From Burkholderia sp. Ac-20379 (lineage in GTDB: Bacteria; Pseudomonadota; Gammaproteobacteria; Burkholderiales; Burkholderiaceae), in NCBI RefSeq assembly GCF_017104645.1, contig NZ_JAAGPF010000038.1, forward strand, positions 1 through 37,445: DNA of 37,445 bases, read 5' to 3'. Position 1 is the first letter of the stretch; each line of letters opens with the position of its first letter. Positions 12,101-18,107 of this stretch are shown in pieces. The notes under the pieces are model-generated. The model had not been told where the DNA came from, did not search any database, and saw only the letters and a list, made by a program, of their open reading frames with translations. A program made the translations under genes and the position numbers.

Positions 12101-12880
12101 GGCAGCACGGCGGCGCCGCCGCAACTGCTCAACAGCAACGGCAAGGTGGTGGCCGGGCCGGGCACGATGGGCATTCTCACGCTCGAGACGGGCGACGTGA
12201 ATATCTTCACCGACCGCAGCGTGCTGCTCGCGCAAAGCCGGATCTTCACCGAGCGCGGCGGCGACATGACGATCTGGAGCTCGAACGGCGATATCAACGC
12301 GGGCAAGGGCGCGAAATCGTCGTCGGACGTGCCGGCGCCGCAGTATGTCTGCGATCCGAACCACTACTGCACGGTGGATGCGCGGGGCGCGGTGACGGGC
12401 GCCGGCATCGCGACGCTGCAGAGCGTGCCGGGCGTGCCGATCGGCACGATCAACCTGATCGCGCCGCGCGGCACGGTGGATGCGGGCGACGCGGGCATTC
12501 GCGCCGGCAACATCAACGTCGCCGCGCTGCGTGTGGCGAACGCCGACAATATCCAGGTGTCGGGGAAGTCGAGCGGCATTCCCGTCGTGCAGTCCGTGAA
12601 CACCGGGGCGTTGACCGCCGCCAGCTCGGCCGCGACGGCGGCAAGCCAGATGGCGCAGGATCTTGCGCGCGGCAATGCATCGGGCGGCGGCGTGCGCCGC
12701 TGGAAAATCACGGTGCAGGTCGAGGGCTTCGGCGAAACCGAGGAATCGCGGCGGCGCAAGCACAAGCAGGTCAGCTACGATCCGTCCAACGCGGTGTCGG
12801 TGGTGGGGTTCGGTCAGGCCGGGCCGACCCAGCGGGCGGCGCTGAGCGAGGGCGAAAGGACGAAGCTCGGCAAGCTTTGA
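140..12880 (+). CDS. Giant TpsA exoprotein, filamentous haemagglutinin family (PdtA-like)
   Basis: A 4246-residue secreted adhesin of the two-partner secretion (type Vb) class, exported through the outer membrane by a TpsB pore. An extended signal peptide ends near residue 45 (VHA/AG). The TPS/haemagglutination-activity domain lies at about 140-260, with the INRNGVLFG motif that corresponds to the family NPNG-type motif. The body is Gly/Ala/Ser/Thr/Asn-rich with irregular repeats, as expected of a right-handed beta-helix, interrupted by two helix-like Tyr/Ala-rich stretches (about 3009-3140 and 3842-3938). The C-terminal part, from about 4060, resembles DUF3739 (GTINLIAPRGTVDAGDAGIR). The only cysteines I found in the mature chain are C4071 and C4077. 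Size and neighbours match the recalled P. aeruginosa PdtA. The ATG at 140 has GTGAGGG almost abutting it; a GTG at residue 27 is a weaker alternative. The likely partner is the TpsB at 29351, 16 kb away. Confidence 0.93.
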   Translation: MAADARTARQHNGGVSRAVLKSNLRPVCRAVALLLAAGVTTQVHAAGLVNLGSAMPRASGSAAGVAGLGAINVGISPAAALQASQPSIRNLGYTAQAIAAQIAAQHAAAAAAANALSNVPNGLAAGGLQVATGATADTSNPVLWINASGPTQSVDASGHVTVDVQQTAQNAVLTWQTMNVGKQTTLNFDQSGGTQTNGANNWAVLNRVNDPSGRPSEILGNITAQGAVYVINRNGVLFGAGSQVNVHSLVASSLDLLNMNDYNQSLIAARPGAAQTTPALSDSTLAQDAAGIVASNLQFLGSSAGSTGGLAAGEAGSTGNLGGNNTTTPNVVLGLGNNVNLTSAGQYRSWGDVTIEQGASITTHANGTASDGGFVLIAAPNVTNAGSITATDGQVVLAAGVGVSLRPNVNQPQILSPELSGKLTLLDTAAGTSADITPIGTLTNTGIVQATRGNVNLLGGRVDQNGVVGVTTSVNTPGSITISTVDEYASNNPNGAAYLGQGVVLVGVGGAVGDATNRAGMLSFGPNSVTTVLPDTNGQTATSAPGTTFVPGSIAMTAGAVWFQGGSLIEAPGSTVSVAALTSTSQVAYNADLQQRAVPGRIYLDNGATIDVSGLANVELPISSILLTIDRIGGNELADSPLLRDGFLFGLKGVVVDSTLTGTRSDGVQWVGSPILNLAGYVDLIPRSVDQLLTNGGKITLAGNEVMTAAGSSINLNGGYVHYDGGMVNTTRLVDANGAIVPIGQASPYDTYLGIAGAFTETHARWGITKTWYNPLQTGGTYQSDFIVGGNAGTLDVYAQSAMVLDGDISAHAFGGAKQTQGNSLPAGGTLNVGVDPSGTSIIGLTAGGNTASVSSGVAGLVILQDQAPQLDSLASGFSVSTALDTTTLGALSSTDPNNVLATQVVPTSTLNKGGFSNLNVTEDKAAGKGILVAEGTQLTLQAGGSISLKSPSGGAGVTVLGDLSVPSGTISVLAGGDISVGPNATLSVAGQWVNNDVQAAPGTTPGNSEYINGGSISLATQETSNRATQADTTGSIVLQTGSVLDLSSGGMMQANGQLLMSNGVAQGKGGNLTLRTYDTSAFGSYGTGDAFAPTLPGSQPTHGRIEMNGTILSEGFSGGGTLTLQAPGFQIGGDAAAMPAWDLYLPEGFFAQQGFGKYVLNALYDVTVAPGATVAVTQRNLIPNATGLLNAATGANLSAGGLAGTGTLDAYHRQATDLVLTGGGYAGWLDAKGATPTYAGVTGGVTVASGASIVADAGASVGLGSPAQVVVLGSIVAPGGSIVLDVAGSIGNPYLLDGQTAASLASSNRSVWLGPDARLDVAGVALANPLAVPVKIGAQGVQPDTGKVLAGGTVSLATDGGYVVAQAGSTIDVSGTSAQFDALQANGRYAKQTVWSDAGSITYGASSGLLADATLDAHGGGGAGQGAGGTLTILPMQQADKSDNMAVVIRQSGDLAPAGLTPGGNLATAIDPTTGQPIGATPAHLLQFSADRLDGSGIANLVLGDASAAGGGAVVPSIVFAGDVRLALPGSLTLNTNRIAAIGTGQLSNLLANPATASLPALLGQAQQPALGTTVELDAPYVALKGQANTLAPAFVPVATLSDATLNVNAGFIDLSNQIQLNNFGQANFVSSGDIRLSSTKVQATGAANVFAPGVLYSPGNLAFKAADLYPSTGSTFIIDAAGPVDAATGQQTPTTVTFAPNGASGTPLSAGGSLLVDATDIVQGGTLRVPSGKLVLGVGDPSDSATQSLFGGLPLLAATDSVRLTSGSVTSVSNGGILIPYGTTVDGVEYQFNPVSGAAAADLGAPPAKYIGLNAGKVSLEPGAIIDLSGGGDLQAVEWVPGTGGTRDVLSQYSISYANSTSGSAVPVNVGGSNVYAIVPGAQSPVAAYDPVYAQGTQPSTNANGTASTTTATLGVGQAGTGDVVGKSVYLSGVPGLPAGYYTLLPAKYATLPGAYRVTVSSASGGVVPGASATLPDGTVLTAGYLADSVTGSRSATPTLFSVQSGAVWQQYSQYTLTSANSFYAAQSVSKGTVTPPLPVDGGQLVLAATRSLALGATLNTAPGAGGAPAEVDIAAQDIQITGNGSSALAGYLQIDAGALDSLTAGSLLIGGTRTATSSGITIAPIANSVVVSNDAGSSLTGPEILLVTRSGAGGVDANAANGLQVDAGASIVAAGSYPAGKDAPITIAGDGALLRVSNGAPVALSRTGSTGTGLLTVGAGATLAGGQSLLIDSSGNLKVDPTAVLSGRAIAADGAAITITNATGSAVDGLPGFVISPAGLAQFANADQVTLRSYGAIAFLGDVTASFGNRVDLSAGSFTSDGGNVTLNAPQIAFTNEAGAPTVTPVAGSGTLTVNAGEIDLGAGAKSQSGFGSVNMTASGGIAGQNTGSFDLGAAAVTLAAPVYLADTGSNETLATTGALALNAGAGTALSRASLGGAIGFTGGTLIDNGALISAPAGNVSLEATTGNLTIGNGAVVSAAGVAKTFYDVTAYAPAGSISLTADAGTVDVQSGSTLDFSGASGGGAAGALTLSAPQQTVALNGTIKGNAASGYAGGSLSLTSGSAVNLDALAGTLASSGVNHAISVRSKTGNLTLSAGNTLTAGSVALIADGGAGNASDTANGNVVVLGTIDASGKAGGEIDLYGHSGVDIEGSLLARGSDANQRGGTVVIGTNGVFDPAAANPYNATYGYENIDPAHAGTIRVGAGALIDVSGGTAGGLSGGTVSFRTPLLSDGTVNLIMPAGGFQPGKGIAGSRATSLEAYAVWSTADATAGAQHFDGIVDPAGWYDAKGNLLAGTFVAQNAAATKFTFAPNSTGDGGGTVTNATTGVSTLLTRDQLQTGDAAIGFGGLSSMYFSATTPNATHESFYGYRNGDATAAVPGTLMGFVQHGLDGVVNPLVAAGVANARLTPGIELDNPGSAVNGGNISVLTNWNLGAGASSTDLAYRYDGQAPVVTLRAANDVTLKASVSDGFFQIANPLGGGVISVPPLSSFGAVSAVFNAPSGANGAAYGYSLGYWLPKGLVAAPGHPTGGTADEVAEYYALYSAYENYLVSAPTSLSGQITGTDPRTDVAELMQSIRGGPVIAGQPVAPTAPTAAMQAADPSSYLVYLHDYQDYFAAAVKFYVANHALFALSLLAPPAVQPVSVIAASTIPVPAVADNTPSPVASAGNPLPMLSASLIGGGSTFRVIAGADASSANPAALQALSQPGSAGSVVLDGYTSYLDANGRQILAPTMIRTGTGAIDIAASGDIALYDTSRNWAADPSLQLVPGVIYTAGQLSAGAPAQGTTASVVHAGTVGTNYQDILLTPTVNSDAAGDVTLLAGGNIVGAEKLTDATGLVTGAAGTDISQFWWQWMQIGNPTGKVGATSPVTQTVQTSINFGGFDQGVMSVGGNVSVTAGGDISNLSVSLPTTWWLTNANTDNPTVNTVGGGNLTVGAGGSILSGAYFVAKGAGQLTAGGQIAPNYSVPSGSLIVPPVDVSTILALQDATLNVSARQGANIGQIVDPSYIKGGQTSAFDILTDMKGYSTGSSVTVAATTGNVAIGTLTKPAVIGGGAVASLSSPAGDLSYVLPSAIGLTAFDGGITIASAGALSPSASGNLALLADQSISISGSPLNSNAPAVFGMLDSNPAQMPSPTNPNAQVFQFTDSNLAAHAASPLHADDTTPARLYSLNGSIVDGALGTVNGVAYYQNLLSIGIDKPAFIQAADDIVNLAFVGQNLRKSDITRVVAGRDIYDTPLAPGQRQFVIPSIVLGGPGTLDVEAGRNIGPLTNVLQEYAIVGAGVFSGYTGIDAIGNAGNPYLPHESANVNVMFGVGPGVNLATFSATYIDPASAVARDANTAPALIAFIGQYQAGQAVDTGLVKDQPAVQPMTAEQAWAAFKDLPAHVQQLFAEQVLFGVLTKVGEGYNDPASPFYQKYVSGFDAINTLFPAALGYTANNLSGGSNGASRTADTGDLDIRSTTIQTQQGGSVSILGPGGQALVGSTAAPPQLLNSNGKVVAGPGTMGILTLETGDVNIFTDRSVLLAQSRIFTERGGDMTIWSSNGDINAGKGAKSSSDVPAPQYVCDPNHYCTVDARGAVTGAGIATLQSVPGVPIGTINLIAPRGTVDAGDAGIRAGNINVAALRVANADNIQVSGKSSGIPVVQSVNTGALTAASSAATAASQMAQDLARGNASGGGVRRWKITVQVEGFGETEESRRRKHKQVSYDPSNAVSVVGFGQAGPTQRAALSEGERTKLGKL

Positions 12881-12901
12881 CGGAGCGTTCCCGGGAGGGC
12901 G

Positions 12902-12931
12902 AGCCCGCCGCGCGATGCGGCGGGCTTTTTT
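12902..12931 (+). terminator. Rho-independent terminator of the adhesin gene
   Basis: A perfect 10-bp GC-rich stem (12902-12911 with 12917-12926) with loop GCGAT is followed by a T-run. It starts 21 bases after the tpsA stop codon, so the 12.7-kb gene ends its own transcript. Confidence 0.92.
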
Positions 12932-13032
12932 GTTTGGCGCGGACCGCGTTCGTGCGTGTCGAAACCGGGCAGGCCCGATCGCGCCGCGACGCGGCCGGGC
13001 CGTGGGCCAGGGCGCCGCGCCGGTTCGTGCCG

Positions 13033-14307
13033 TTATCGGCCGGTCACCTTCGAGCAGGCGGTGCCGTTGCCGATGTTCAGGCCGTAACCGTCGTTGTCGG
13101 TCACGAACACGTCCCAGATTGCTTGCTGGTAGTTCGCCGGTACGGTGTCGAAGCCGTTGCCGTGAATGATCGGCAAGAAGTTCGGGTTCGTGTAGTGCGT
13201 CGCGATGAACGTGGCGACAGCCTGCGTCACGTCCGGGTCCTTGTAGCACTGGCTCAGGATGATCTGGCTCGTGCCCGTCACCGGGTAGCCGACAGCCGGG
13301 TTGCCCGAGGCCGGCACCCAGTTCAGTTGGTTCGATGCCTGAGGTTTCACATCGCTCGGCGGCTTGATCGAGCCGAGCGCCGTGGTTGCGTTCGTGTAGG
13401 TTGGCGCGTAGTACTTGCCGTCCGTTGCGTTCACGAGGCTTGCCACCTGCAGTTGCGCGGCGGTGGCCGACGTCACGACCGGGCTTTGCGGAGCGAGCAG
13501 CGTGTTCGTGTAATCCGGGCTCAGGTAGGCAACCGTCGCGCCGTTGACGGTCGTGTTCAGCACCGCGTTACGTACGCCGCCGCTGCCCATGGCGCCGACG
13601 AAGTTCGACGGCACCGTGCCGCCGAACGAGTCGGCCATTGTCATCGAGTCGACGAACGCCACGTTCGAGTTGATGTTGCTGCCCGTGTTGTGGCAGACCA
13701 GCGACAGGTGGCGGGTCAGCAGTTCGGTCGTGCCGCTGCCGTCCTGACGGTAGATCACCTTGATCGGGGCCGCTTTGTAGTTGCCGCCTTCCGGATTGGC
13801 GACGCCGCTCCAGTCGGTGATGCGGCCCGAGAAGATGCCGCACAGGTCGTTGTCGTTCAGCGCGATGCTGTGGGGTTGGTTCGGGGTCGTTTGCGGAGTC
13901 GTTGTGCTCGTGACATCCGGGGCGTGGATCACCGGAATCGCGATTGCCGTGACGAGGTACGGGATCTGGATCAGCTTGCCGTCCGTCGCGGCACGGCTGT
14001 AGCCCGAGATTTGCGACGAGAGCAGGGCGGCGTCGCTGTTCGCGAAGTCGACCGTGCCGATCACGCCCGAGCCGAAGAACGTCGTTTGGTTCTGGAGGAA
14101 GGCGTTCTGGCCCGCGCCCGAACCGACCGAGAAGTACGTGAACGCACCAACGCTCGTGCTGAAGTTGGCGATTTCGGTGTTGATCATCGGTGCGACGAGC
14201 GTCGAGCCGCCACCTTGAACAATCGGGCCGGCCATGGCGGCCGTTGCACCGAGGCCCGATACGGCGAGTGCCACGACCTGGCAAATCTTGCGCTTGCTGG
14301 ACTGCAT
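13033..14307 (-). CDS. Secreted PstS/DING-like phosphate-binding protein, copy 1
   Basis: A 424-residue periplasmic-binding-protein fold of the PstS type. The signal peptide (MQSSKRKICQ..., cleaved near AMA/GP) has no lipobox, so the product is soluble. The mature N-terminus carries QGGGSTLVAP, resembling the DINGGG signature, and DGSGTTELLTRH is the PstS-like phosphate loop. Four mature cysteines (in DLCG, LVCH, SQCY and TACS) could form two disulfides. I chose the second ATG because AGGAG lies 7 bases before it and because it matches the start of copy 2; an ATG two codons upstream is too close to the ribosome site. No pstC, pstA or pstB genes adjoin it. This fits a secreted scavenger or LapA-type phosphatase rather than an ABC-transporter component. 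Secretion through the neighbouring type II genes is inferred from the P. aeruginosa Hxc/LapA arrangement. No clear terminator follows it on the minus strand. Confidence 0.88.
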   Translation of the reverse strand: MQSSKRKICQVVALAVSGLGATAAMAGPIVQGGGSTLVAPMINTEIANFSTSVGAFTYFSVGSGAGQNAFLQNQTTFFGSGVIGTVDFANSDAALLSSQISGYSRAATDGKLIQIPYLVTAIAIPVIHAPDVTSTTTPQTTPNQPHSIALNDNDLCGIFSGRITDWSGVANPEGGNYKAAPIKVIYRQDGSGTTELLTRHLSLVCHNTGSNINSNVAFVDSMTMADSFGGTVPSNFVGAMGSGGVRNAVLNTTVNGATVAYLSPDYTNTLLAPQSPVVTSATAAQLQVASLVNATDGKYYAPTYTNATTALGSIKPPSDVKPQASNQLNWVPASGNPAVGYPVTGTSQIILSQCYKDPDVTQAVATFIATHYTNPNFLPIIHGNGFDTVPANYQQAIWDVFVTDNDGYGLNIGNGTACSKVTGR

Positions 14308-14486
14308 GAGCATGCTCCTGAGGAAATGATGGCGCTGTCCGCCGTTGCCGCGGGCAGGTGGTTTGAGGTCGCGAAAAAGCGGATCGAAATACCGAACGGC
14401 GGTCTGAATGCGTGTGCGGCTCGACGGTGCGGTGCGCCGTCGTCCGATGGGTTCCGTTCGCCGGCCGGCGCCAGTTCGAACAGCGC

Positions 14487-14518
14487 AAAAAACTGCGCCC
14501 CGGGTTACCGGGGCGCAG
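14487..14518 (-). terminator. Rho-independent terminator after phosphate-binding protein copy 2
   Basis: An 11-bp perfect stem (14493-14503 with 14508-14518, loop GTTA) has six A residues at 14487-14492 on the plus strand, which is a T-run after the hairpin on the minus strand. It lies just past the stop of the gene at 14554-15828, so the two paralogues can be expressed separately or at different levels. Confidence 0.9.
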
Positions 14519-14553
14519 CTGTGTTGCCGGATGCGATACCGCTTGCGCGGGAT

Positions 14554-15828
14554 TTAGCGGCCGGTCACCGTCGAGCAGGCCGTGCTGTTGCCGATGCTCA
14601 GGCCGTAGCCGAGGTTGTCGCTCACGAACACGTCCGAGATGGCTTGCTGGTAGAGCGACGGCACGGTGTCGAAACCGTTGCCGTGAACGATCGCCGCGAA
14701 GTTCGGGTTCGTGAAGTGCGTCGCGATGAACGTGGCGACAGCGTTCGTCTTGCTCGCGTCCTGGTAGCACTGGCTCAGGATGATCTGGCTCGTGCCCGAC
14801 ACCGGGTAACCGACAACCGGGTTGCCGGCGGCCGGCACCCAGTTCAGCTGGTTCGAGGCGCGAGCCTTCGTGTCGACCGGCGGCTTGATCGAACCGAGCG
14901 CCGTCGTGGCGTTCGTGTAGTTCGGGGCGTAGTACTTGCCGTCCGTTGCGTTCACGAGGCTTGCCACTTGCAGTTGCGCGGCGCTGGCCGACGTCACCAC
15001 CGAGCTTTGCGGGGCCAGCAGCGTGTTCGTGTAATCCGGGCTCAGGTAGGCAACCGTTGCGCCGTTGGCGGTCGTGTTCAGCACCGCGTTACGCACGCCG
15101 CCGCTGCCGCTGGCGCCGACGAAGTTCGACGGCAACGAGCTACCGAACGAATCGGTGAACGTCAGCGAGTCGACGAACGCCACGTTCGAGTTGATGTTGC
15201 TGCCCGTGTTGTGGCAGACCTGCGACAGGTGGCGGGTCAGCAGTTCGGTCGTGCCGCTGCCGTCCGTGCGGTAAACGACCTTGATCGGGGCCGCTGCGTA
15301 GTTGCCGCCTTCCGGATTGGCAACGCCGCTCCAGTCGGTGATGCGGCCCGAGAAGATGCCGCACAGGTCGTCGTCGTTCAGCGCGATGCTGTGCGATTGG
15401 CTCGGCGACGTTTGCGGGGTCGTCGTGCTCGTGACGGCCGGGGCGCCCACCACCGGGATCGCGATTGCCGTGACGATGTACGGGATCTGGATCAGCTTGC
15501 CGTCCGTCGAGGCGCGGCTGTAGCCCGAGATTTGCGACGAGAGCAGGGCGGCGTCGCTGTTCGCGAAGTCGACCGTGCCGGTCACGCCAGCGCCGAAGAA
15601 CGTCGGTTGGTTCTGCAGGAAGGCGTTCTGGCCTGCGCCCGAGCCGACCGAGAAGTACGTGAACGCGCCAACGCTCGTGCTGAAGTTGGCGATTTCGGTG
15701 TTGATCGTCGGTGCGACGAGCGACGAGCCGCCACCTTGGACAACCGGGCCGGCCATGGCGGCCGTTGCACCGAGACCCGACACGACGAGTGCCAGGACCT
15801 GACAAATCTTGCGCTTGCTCGACTTCAT
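14554..15828 (-). CDS. Secreted PstS/DING-like phosphate-binding protein, copy 2
   Basis: A 424-residue paralogue of the neighbouring 13033-14307 gene and of identical length. The two proteins differ at scattered positions only, and long nucleotide stretches match closely. The signal peptide ends near AMA/GP; the mature protein begins GPVVQGGGSSLVAP and carries the DGSGTTELLTRH phosphate-loop motif and the same four cysteines. The ribosome site CAGGGG precedes the ATG by about 7 bases. The gene is followed by its own strong terminator and preceded by a 556-bp AT-rich region that also serves gspF on the other strand. In P. aeruginosa, proteins of this family (LapA, LapB, DING) are phosphate-regulated and exported by the Hxc type II system; the same role here is inferred. 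It could have low alkaline phosphatase activity or only bind phosphate; the sequence cannot decide. Confidence 0.88.
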   Translation of the reverse strand: MKSSKRKICQVLALVVSGLGATAAMAGPVVQGGGSSLVAPTINTEIANFSTSVGAFTYFSVGSGAGQNAFLQNQPTFFGAGVTGTVDFANSDAALLSSQISGYSRASTDGKLIQIPYIVTAIAIPVVGAPAVTSTTTPQTSPSQSHSIALNDDDLCGIFSGRITDWSGVANPEGGNYAAAPIKVVYRTDGSGTTELLTRHLSQVCHNTGSNINSNVAFVDSLTFTDSFGSSLPSNFVGASGSGGVRNAVLNTTANGATVAYLSPDYTNTLLAPQSSVVTSASAAQLQVASLVNATDGKYYAPNYTNATTALGSIKPPVDTKARASNQLNWVPAAGNPVVGYPVSGTSQIILSQCYQDASKTNAVATFIATHFTNPNFAAIVHGNGFDTVPSLYQQAISDVFVSDNLGYGLSIGNSTACSTVTGR

Positions 15829-16384
15829 GAGAATGCCCCTGAACGAAGATGAAATGGAATTGCTGTTCGCTGTTGCTGCGGCCAGACGTTGTGATGCCGC
15901 GAAAGAAATGTAGATTGAAAATCTGAAAAACAGTGTGAATTTTTAATAGCATAAGGTCCGTAACATTTTTGCCCGATACGTTTTTTCCGTTTTTATAAAA
16001 TCAAAAAGAACCTTGTGCCGATGCCGCTGCCGGCGCGGTGTAACGCAGCATCGAGGCAGTTGCGTGGCGAATGTTGCCCAACATTTCGTGCGCCCGGCGT
16101 GTGCCCCGCATTGGCCGCTTCAATTGTCATGCGATGAAATCGATTCGATTTCTATTTTTAAAGACGGCGGCCGGTTGCCGAATTGGCGTGCATTGATGGT
16201 TGCGTTGTTTAAATGATCGGCGTCGGATCCGGTTGAATGCCGATTCGATATTCCGAATTAAAAAAGGTAGCCCAACATCCGTCACAAATTTGCACGGGTT
16301 CGCTGCTTAGTCTTGGCTGGCAATCGCGCTCGCATTCGACGATCCGATGGAGCGAAGCGAGGCGCGTTACCGGGGAACACTGAC
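15829..16384. other. AT-rich divergent intergenic region between phosphate-binding gene and gspF
   Basis: A 556-bp stretch with no convincing gene. It is clearly more AT-rich than the rest of the window, especially 15900-16020 and 16140-16270, with A/T tracts typical of promoter DNA. It must hold the leftward promoter for the phosphate-binding gene and the rightward promoter for gspF. At 16279-16296 the plus strand reads CCGTCACAAATTTGCACG. Its first half and AAAT spacer resemble a Pho box, but the second half is poor. On the minus strand a TATGCT/TATTAA-like element lies near 15943-15952. None of these is proven. Confidence 0.5.
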
Positions 16385-17602
16385 ATGTCGGCATTCCGTT
16401 ACGAAGCGATCGACCAGGCGGGGCGCACGCTCAAAGGCGTGCTGGAGGCGGACAGCGCGCGCGCGGGGCGCGGCCAGTTGCGCACGCAGGGCCTCACGCC
16501 GCTGTCGGTCGAGCTGGCCGCTTCGCGCAAGCAGGGCGAGCGCAAGCAGCGGCTGGCGATCGGCCGCAAGCTTTCGCAGCGCGAGCAGGCGATCCTGACC
16601 CGCCAGCTCGCGAGCCTGCTGATCGCCGGGCTGCCGCTCAGCGAATCGCTTTCCGTGCTCAGCGAGCAATCCGAGCGCGACTACGTGCGCGAACTGATGG
16701 CCTCGATCCGCGCCGAGGTGGTGGGCGGCCACTCCTTCGCCAACGCGCTCACGCAGCATCCGAACGATTTCCCCGAGATCTATCGCGCGCTGGTGGCCGC
16801 CGGCGAGCACACCGGCAAGCTCGGCATCGTGCTGTCGCGTCTGGCCGACTACATCGAGCAAAGCAACGCGCTGCGGCAGAAGATCGTGCTGGCCTTCACG
16901 TATCCGGGCGTGGTCACGATGATCGCGTTCGGCATCGTGACGTTCCTGCTCAGCTACGTGGTGCCGCAGGTGGCCAACGTGTTCACCAGCACCAAGCAGG
17001 CACTGCCGACGCTGACGATCCTGATGCTCGCGCTGTCGAACTTCGTGCGGCATTGGTGGTGGGCGTCGCTGGCCGCGCTGGCGGTGGTGGTGTTCGCGAT
17101 CGGCAAGGTGCTGGCGCGGCCCGCGCCGCGCCTGGCATTCGACACCTGGGCGCTGACCGCGCCGCTGTTCGGCAAGCTGGTGCGCGGCTACAACACGGTG
17201 CGCTTCGCCAGCACGCTCGGCATCCTGACGGCCGCCGGCGTGCCGATCCTGCGCGCGCTGCAGGCGGCCGGCGAAACGCTGAGCAACCGCGCGATGATCG
17301 CCAAGGTGGACGATGCGATCGTGCGCGTGCGCGAGGGCATCTCGCTGTCGCGCGCGCTCGGCAATACCAAGACGTTTCCGCCGGTGCTGGTGCACCTGAT
17401 CCGCTCGGGCGAGGCCACCGGCGACGTGACCACCATGCTCGACCGGGCGGCCGAAGGCGAATCGCGCGAACTCGAACGCAAGACGATGTTCCTGACGAGC
17501 CTGCTCGAACCGCTGCTGATCCTCGCGATGGGCGGCGTGGTGCTGGTGATCGTGCTGGCCGTGATGATGCCGATCATCGAATTGAACAACATGGTGCAGT
17601 GA
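16385..17602 (+). CDS. gspF: Type II secretion inner-membrane platform protein GspF
   Basis: A 405-residue protein, the usual GspF length. It forms part of the inner-membrane platform that couples the GspE ATPase to pseudopilus assembly. Two T2SF domains are visible (about 68-191 and 271-392), with three membrane segments near 168-192, 222-243 and 372-396. Family signatures include RQLASLLIAGLPLSESL and GEATGDVTTMLDRAAE. I chose the ATG giving MSAFRYEAID, the standard GspF start; an upstream in-frame ATG at 16313 only adds non-conserved residues. It begins the gspF-gspG-gspH run. No gspC, gspD, gspE, gspL or gspM occurs in the window, so the remaining components lie elsewhere. The context of PstS-like substrates and Vre-like regulation points to an Hxc-type system (HxcS equivalent). 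Confidence 0.95.
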   Translation: MSAFRYEAIDQAGRTLKGVLEADSARAGRGQLRTQGLTPLSVELAASRKQGERKQRLAIGRKLSQREQAILTRQLASLLIAGLPLSESLSVLSEQSERDYVRELMASIRAEVVGGHSFANALTQHPNDFPEIYRALVAAGEHTGKLGIVLSRLADYIEQSNALRQKIVLAFTYPGVVTMIAFGIVTFLLSYVVPQVANVFTSTKQALPTLTILMLALSNFVRHWWWASLAALAVVVFAIGKVLARPAPRLAFDTWALTAPLFGKLVRGYNTVRFASTLGILTAAGVPILRALQAAGETLSNRAMIAKVDDAIVRVREGISLSRALGNTKTFPPVLVHLIRSGEATGDVTTMLDRAAEGESRELERKTMFLTSLLEPLLILAMGGVVLVIVLAVMMPIIELNNMVQ

Positions 17603-17641
17603 CGCCGCCGCGGCGGCGCGCTTCGATACGAGGACGAAGGG

Positions 17642-18100
17642 ATGACGGTGAATCGGATCCGGCGTGCGGCCGGTGCGGCACGGCGGCGGCAGCGCGGCTT
17701 CACGCTGATCGAAATCATGGTGGTGATCGCGATCCTCGGCATTCTCGCCGCGCTGATCGTGCCGAAGATCATGAGCCGTCCCGACGAGGCGCGCCGCGTG
17801 GCGGCCAAGCAGGACATCGGCTCGATCATGCAGTCGCTCAATCTCTACCGGCTCGACAACGGCCGCTATCCGTCGCAGGAGCAGGGGCTGGGCGCGCTGG
17901 TGCAGAAGCCCACGGTGGATCCGGTGCCGGGCAACTGGAAGGACGGCGGCTATCTCGAACGGCTGCCGAACGATCCGTGGGGCAATGCCTACCAGTACCT
18001 GAGCCCCGGCACGCACGGCGCGATCGACGTGTTCAGCTACGGCGCGGACGGCAAGGCCGGCGGCGAGGGCAACGATGCCGACATCGGCTCGTGGCAATGA
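17642..18100 (+). CDS. gspG: Type II secretion major pseudopilin GspG
   Basis: A 152-residue major pseudopilin. The prepilin peptidase site is after G19 in QRG/FTLIEIMVVIAILG, with Glu at +5 of the mature protein. The C-terminal part (DPWGNAYQYL, then FSYGADGKAGGEGNDADIGSW) is the conserved GspG calcium-binding/structural region. It polymerises into the periplasmic pseudopilus that pushes substrates through the secretin. It starts 39 bases after gspF with GAAGGG just before the ATG, and nearly abuts gspH, so the three are one operon. The leader is longer and more Arg-rich than in many GspG proteins. Confidence 0.96.
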   Translation: MTVNRIRRAAGAARRRQRGFTLIEIMVVIAILGILAALIVPKIMSRPDEARRVAAKQDIGSIMQSLNLYRLDNGRYPSQEQGLGALVQKPTVDPVPGNWKDGGYLERLPNDPWGNAYQYLSPGTHGAIDVFSYGADGKAGGEGNDADIGSWQ

Positions 18101-18107
18101 GCGCGGC

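Noticed and set aside
3392-13249. A 3285-codon open frame on the minus strand antisense to the adhesin, and a similar one at 119-3115
   Set aside because: It mirrors the third-position GC bias of the adhesin gene, gives Arg/His/Ala-rich nonsense, and runs into the phosphate-binding gene. It is a shadow of high-GC coding DNA.
9925-15852. A 1975-codon plus-strand frame
   Set aside because: It crosses the end of the adhesin, a perfect terminator and two oppositely oriented genes with clear signal peptides. Its Arg-rich translation matches no family.
16279-16296. Pho box ahead of gspF
   Set aside because: Only the first half-site and the AAAT spacer fit; the second half-site is off by a deletion. 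It is noted in the intergenic entry but not called as a site.
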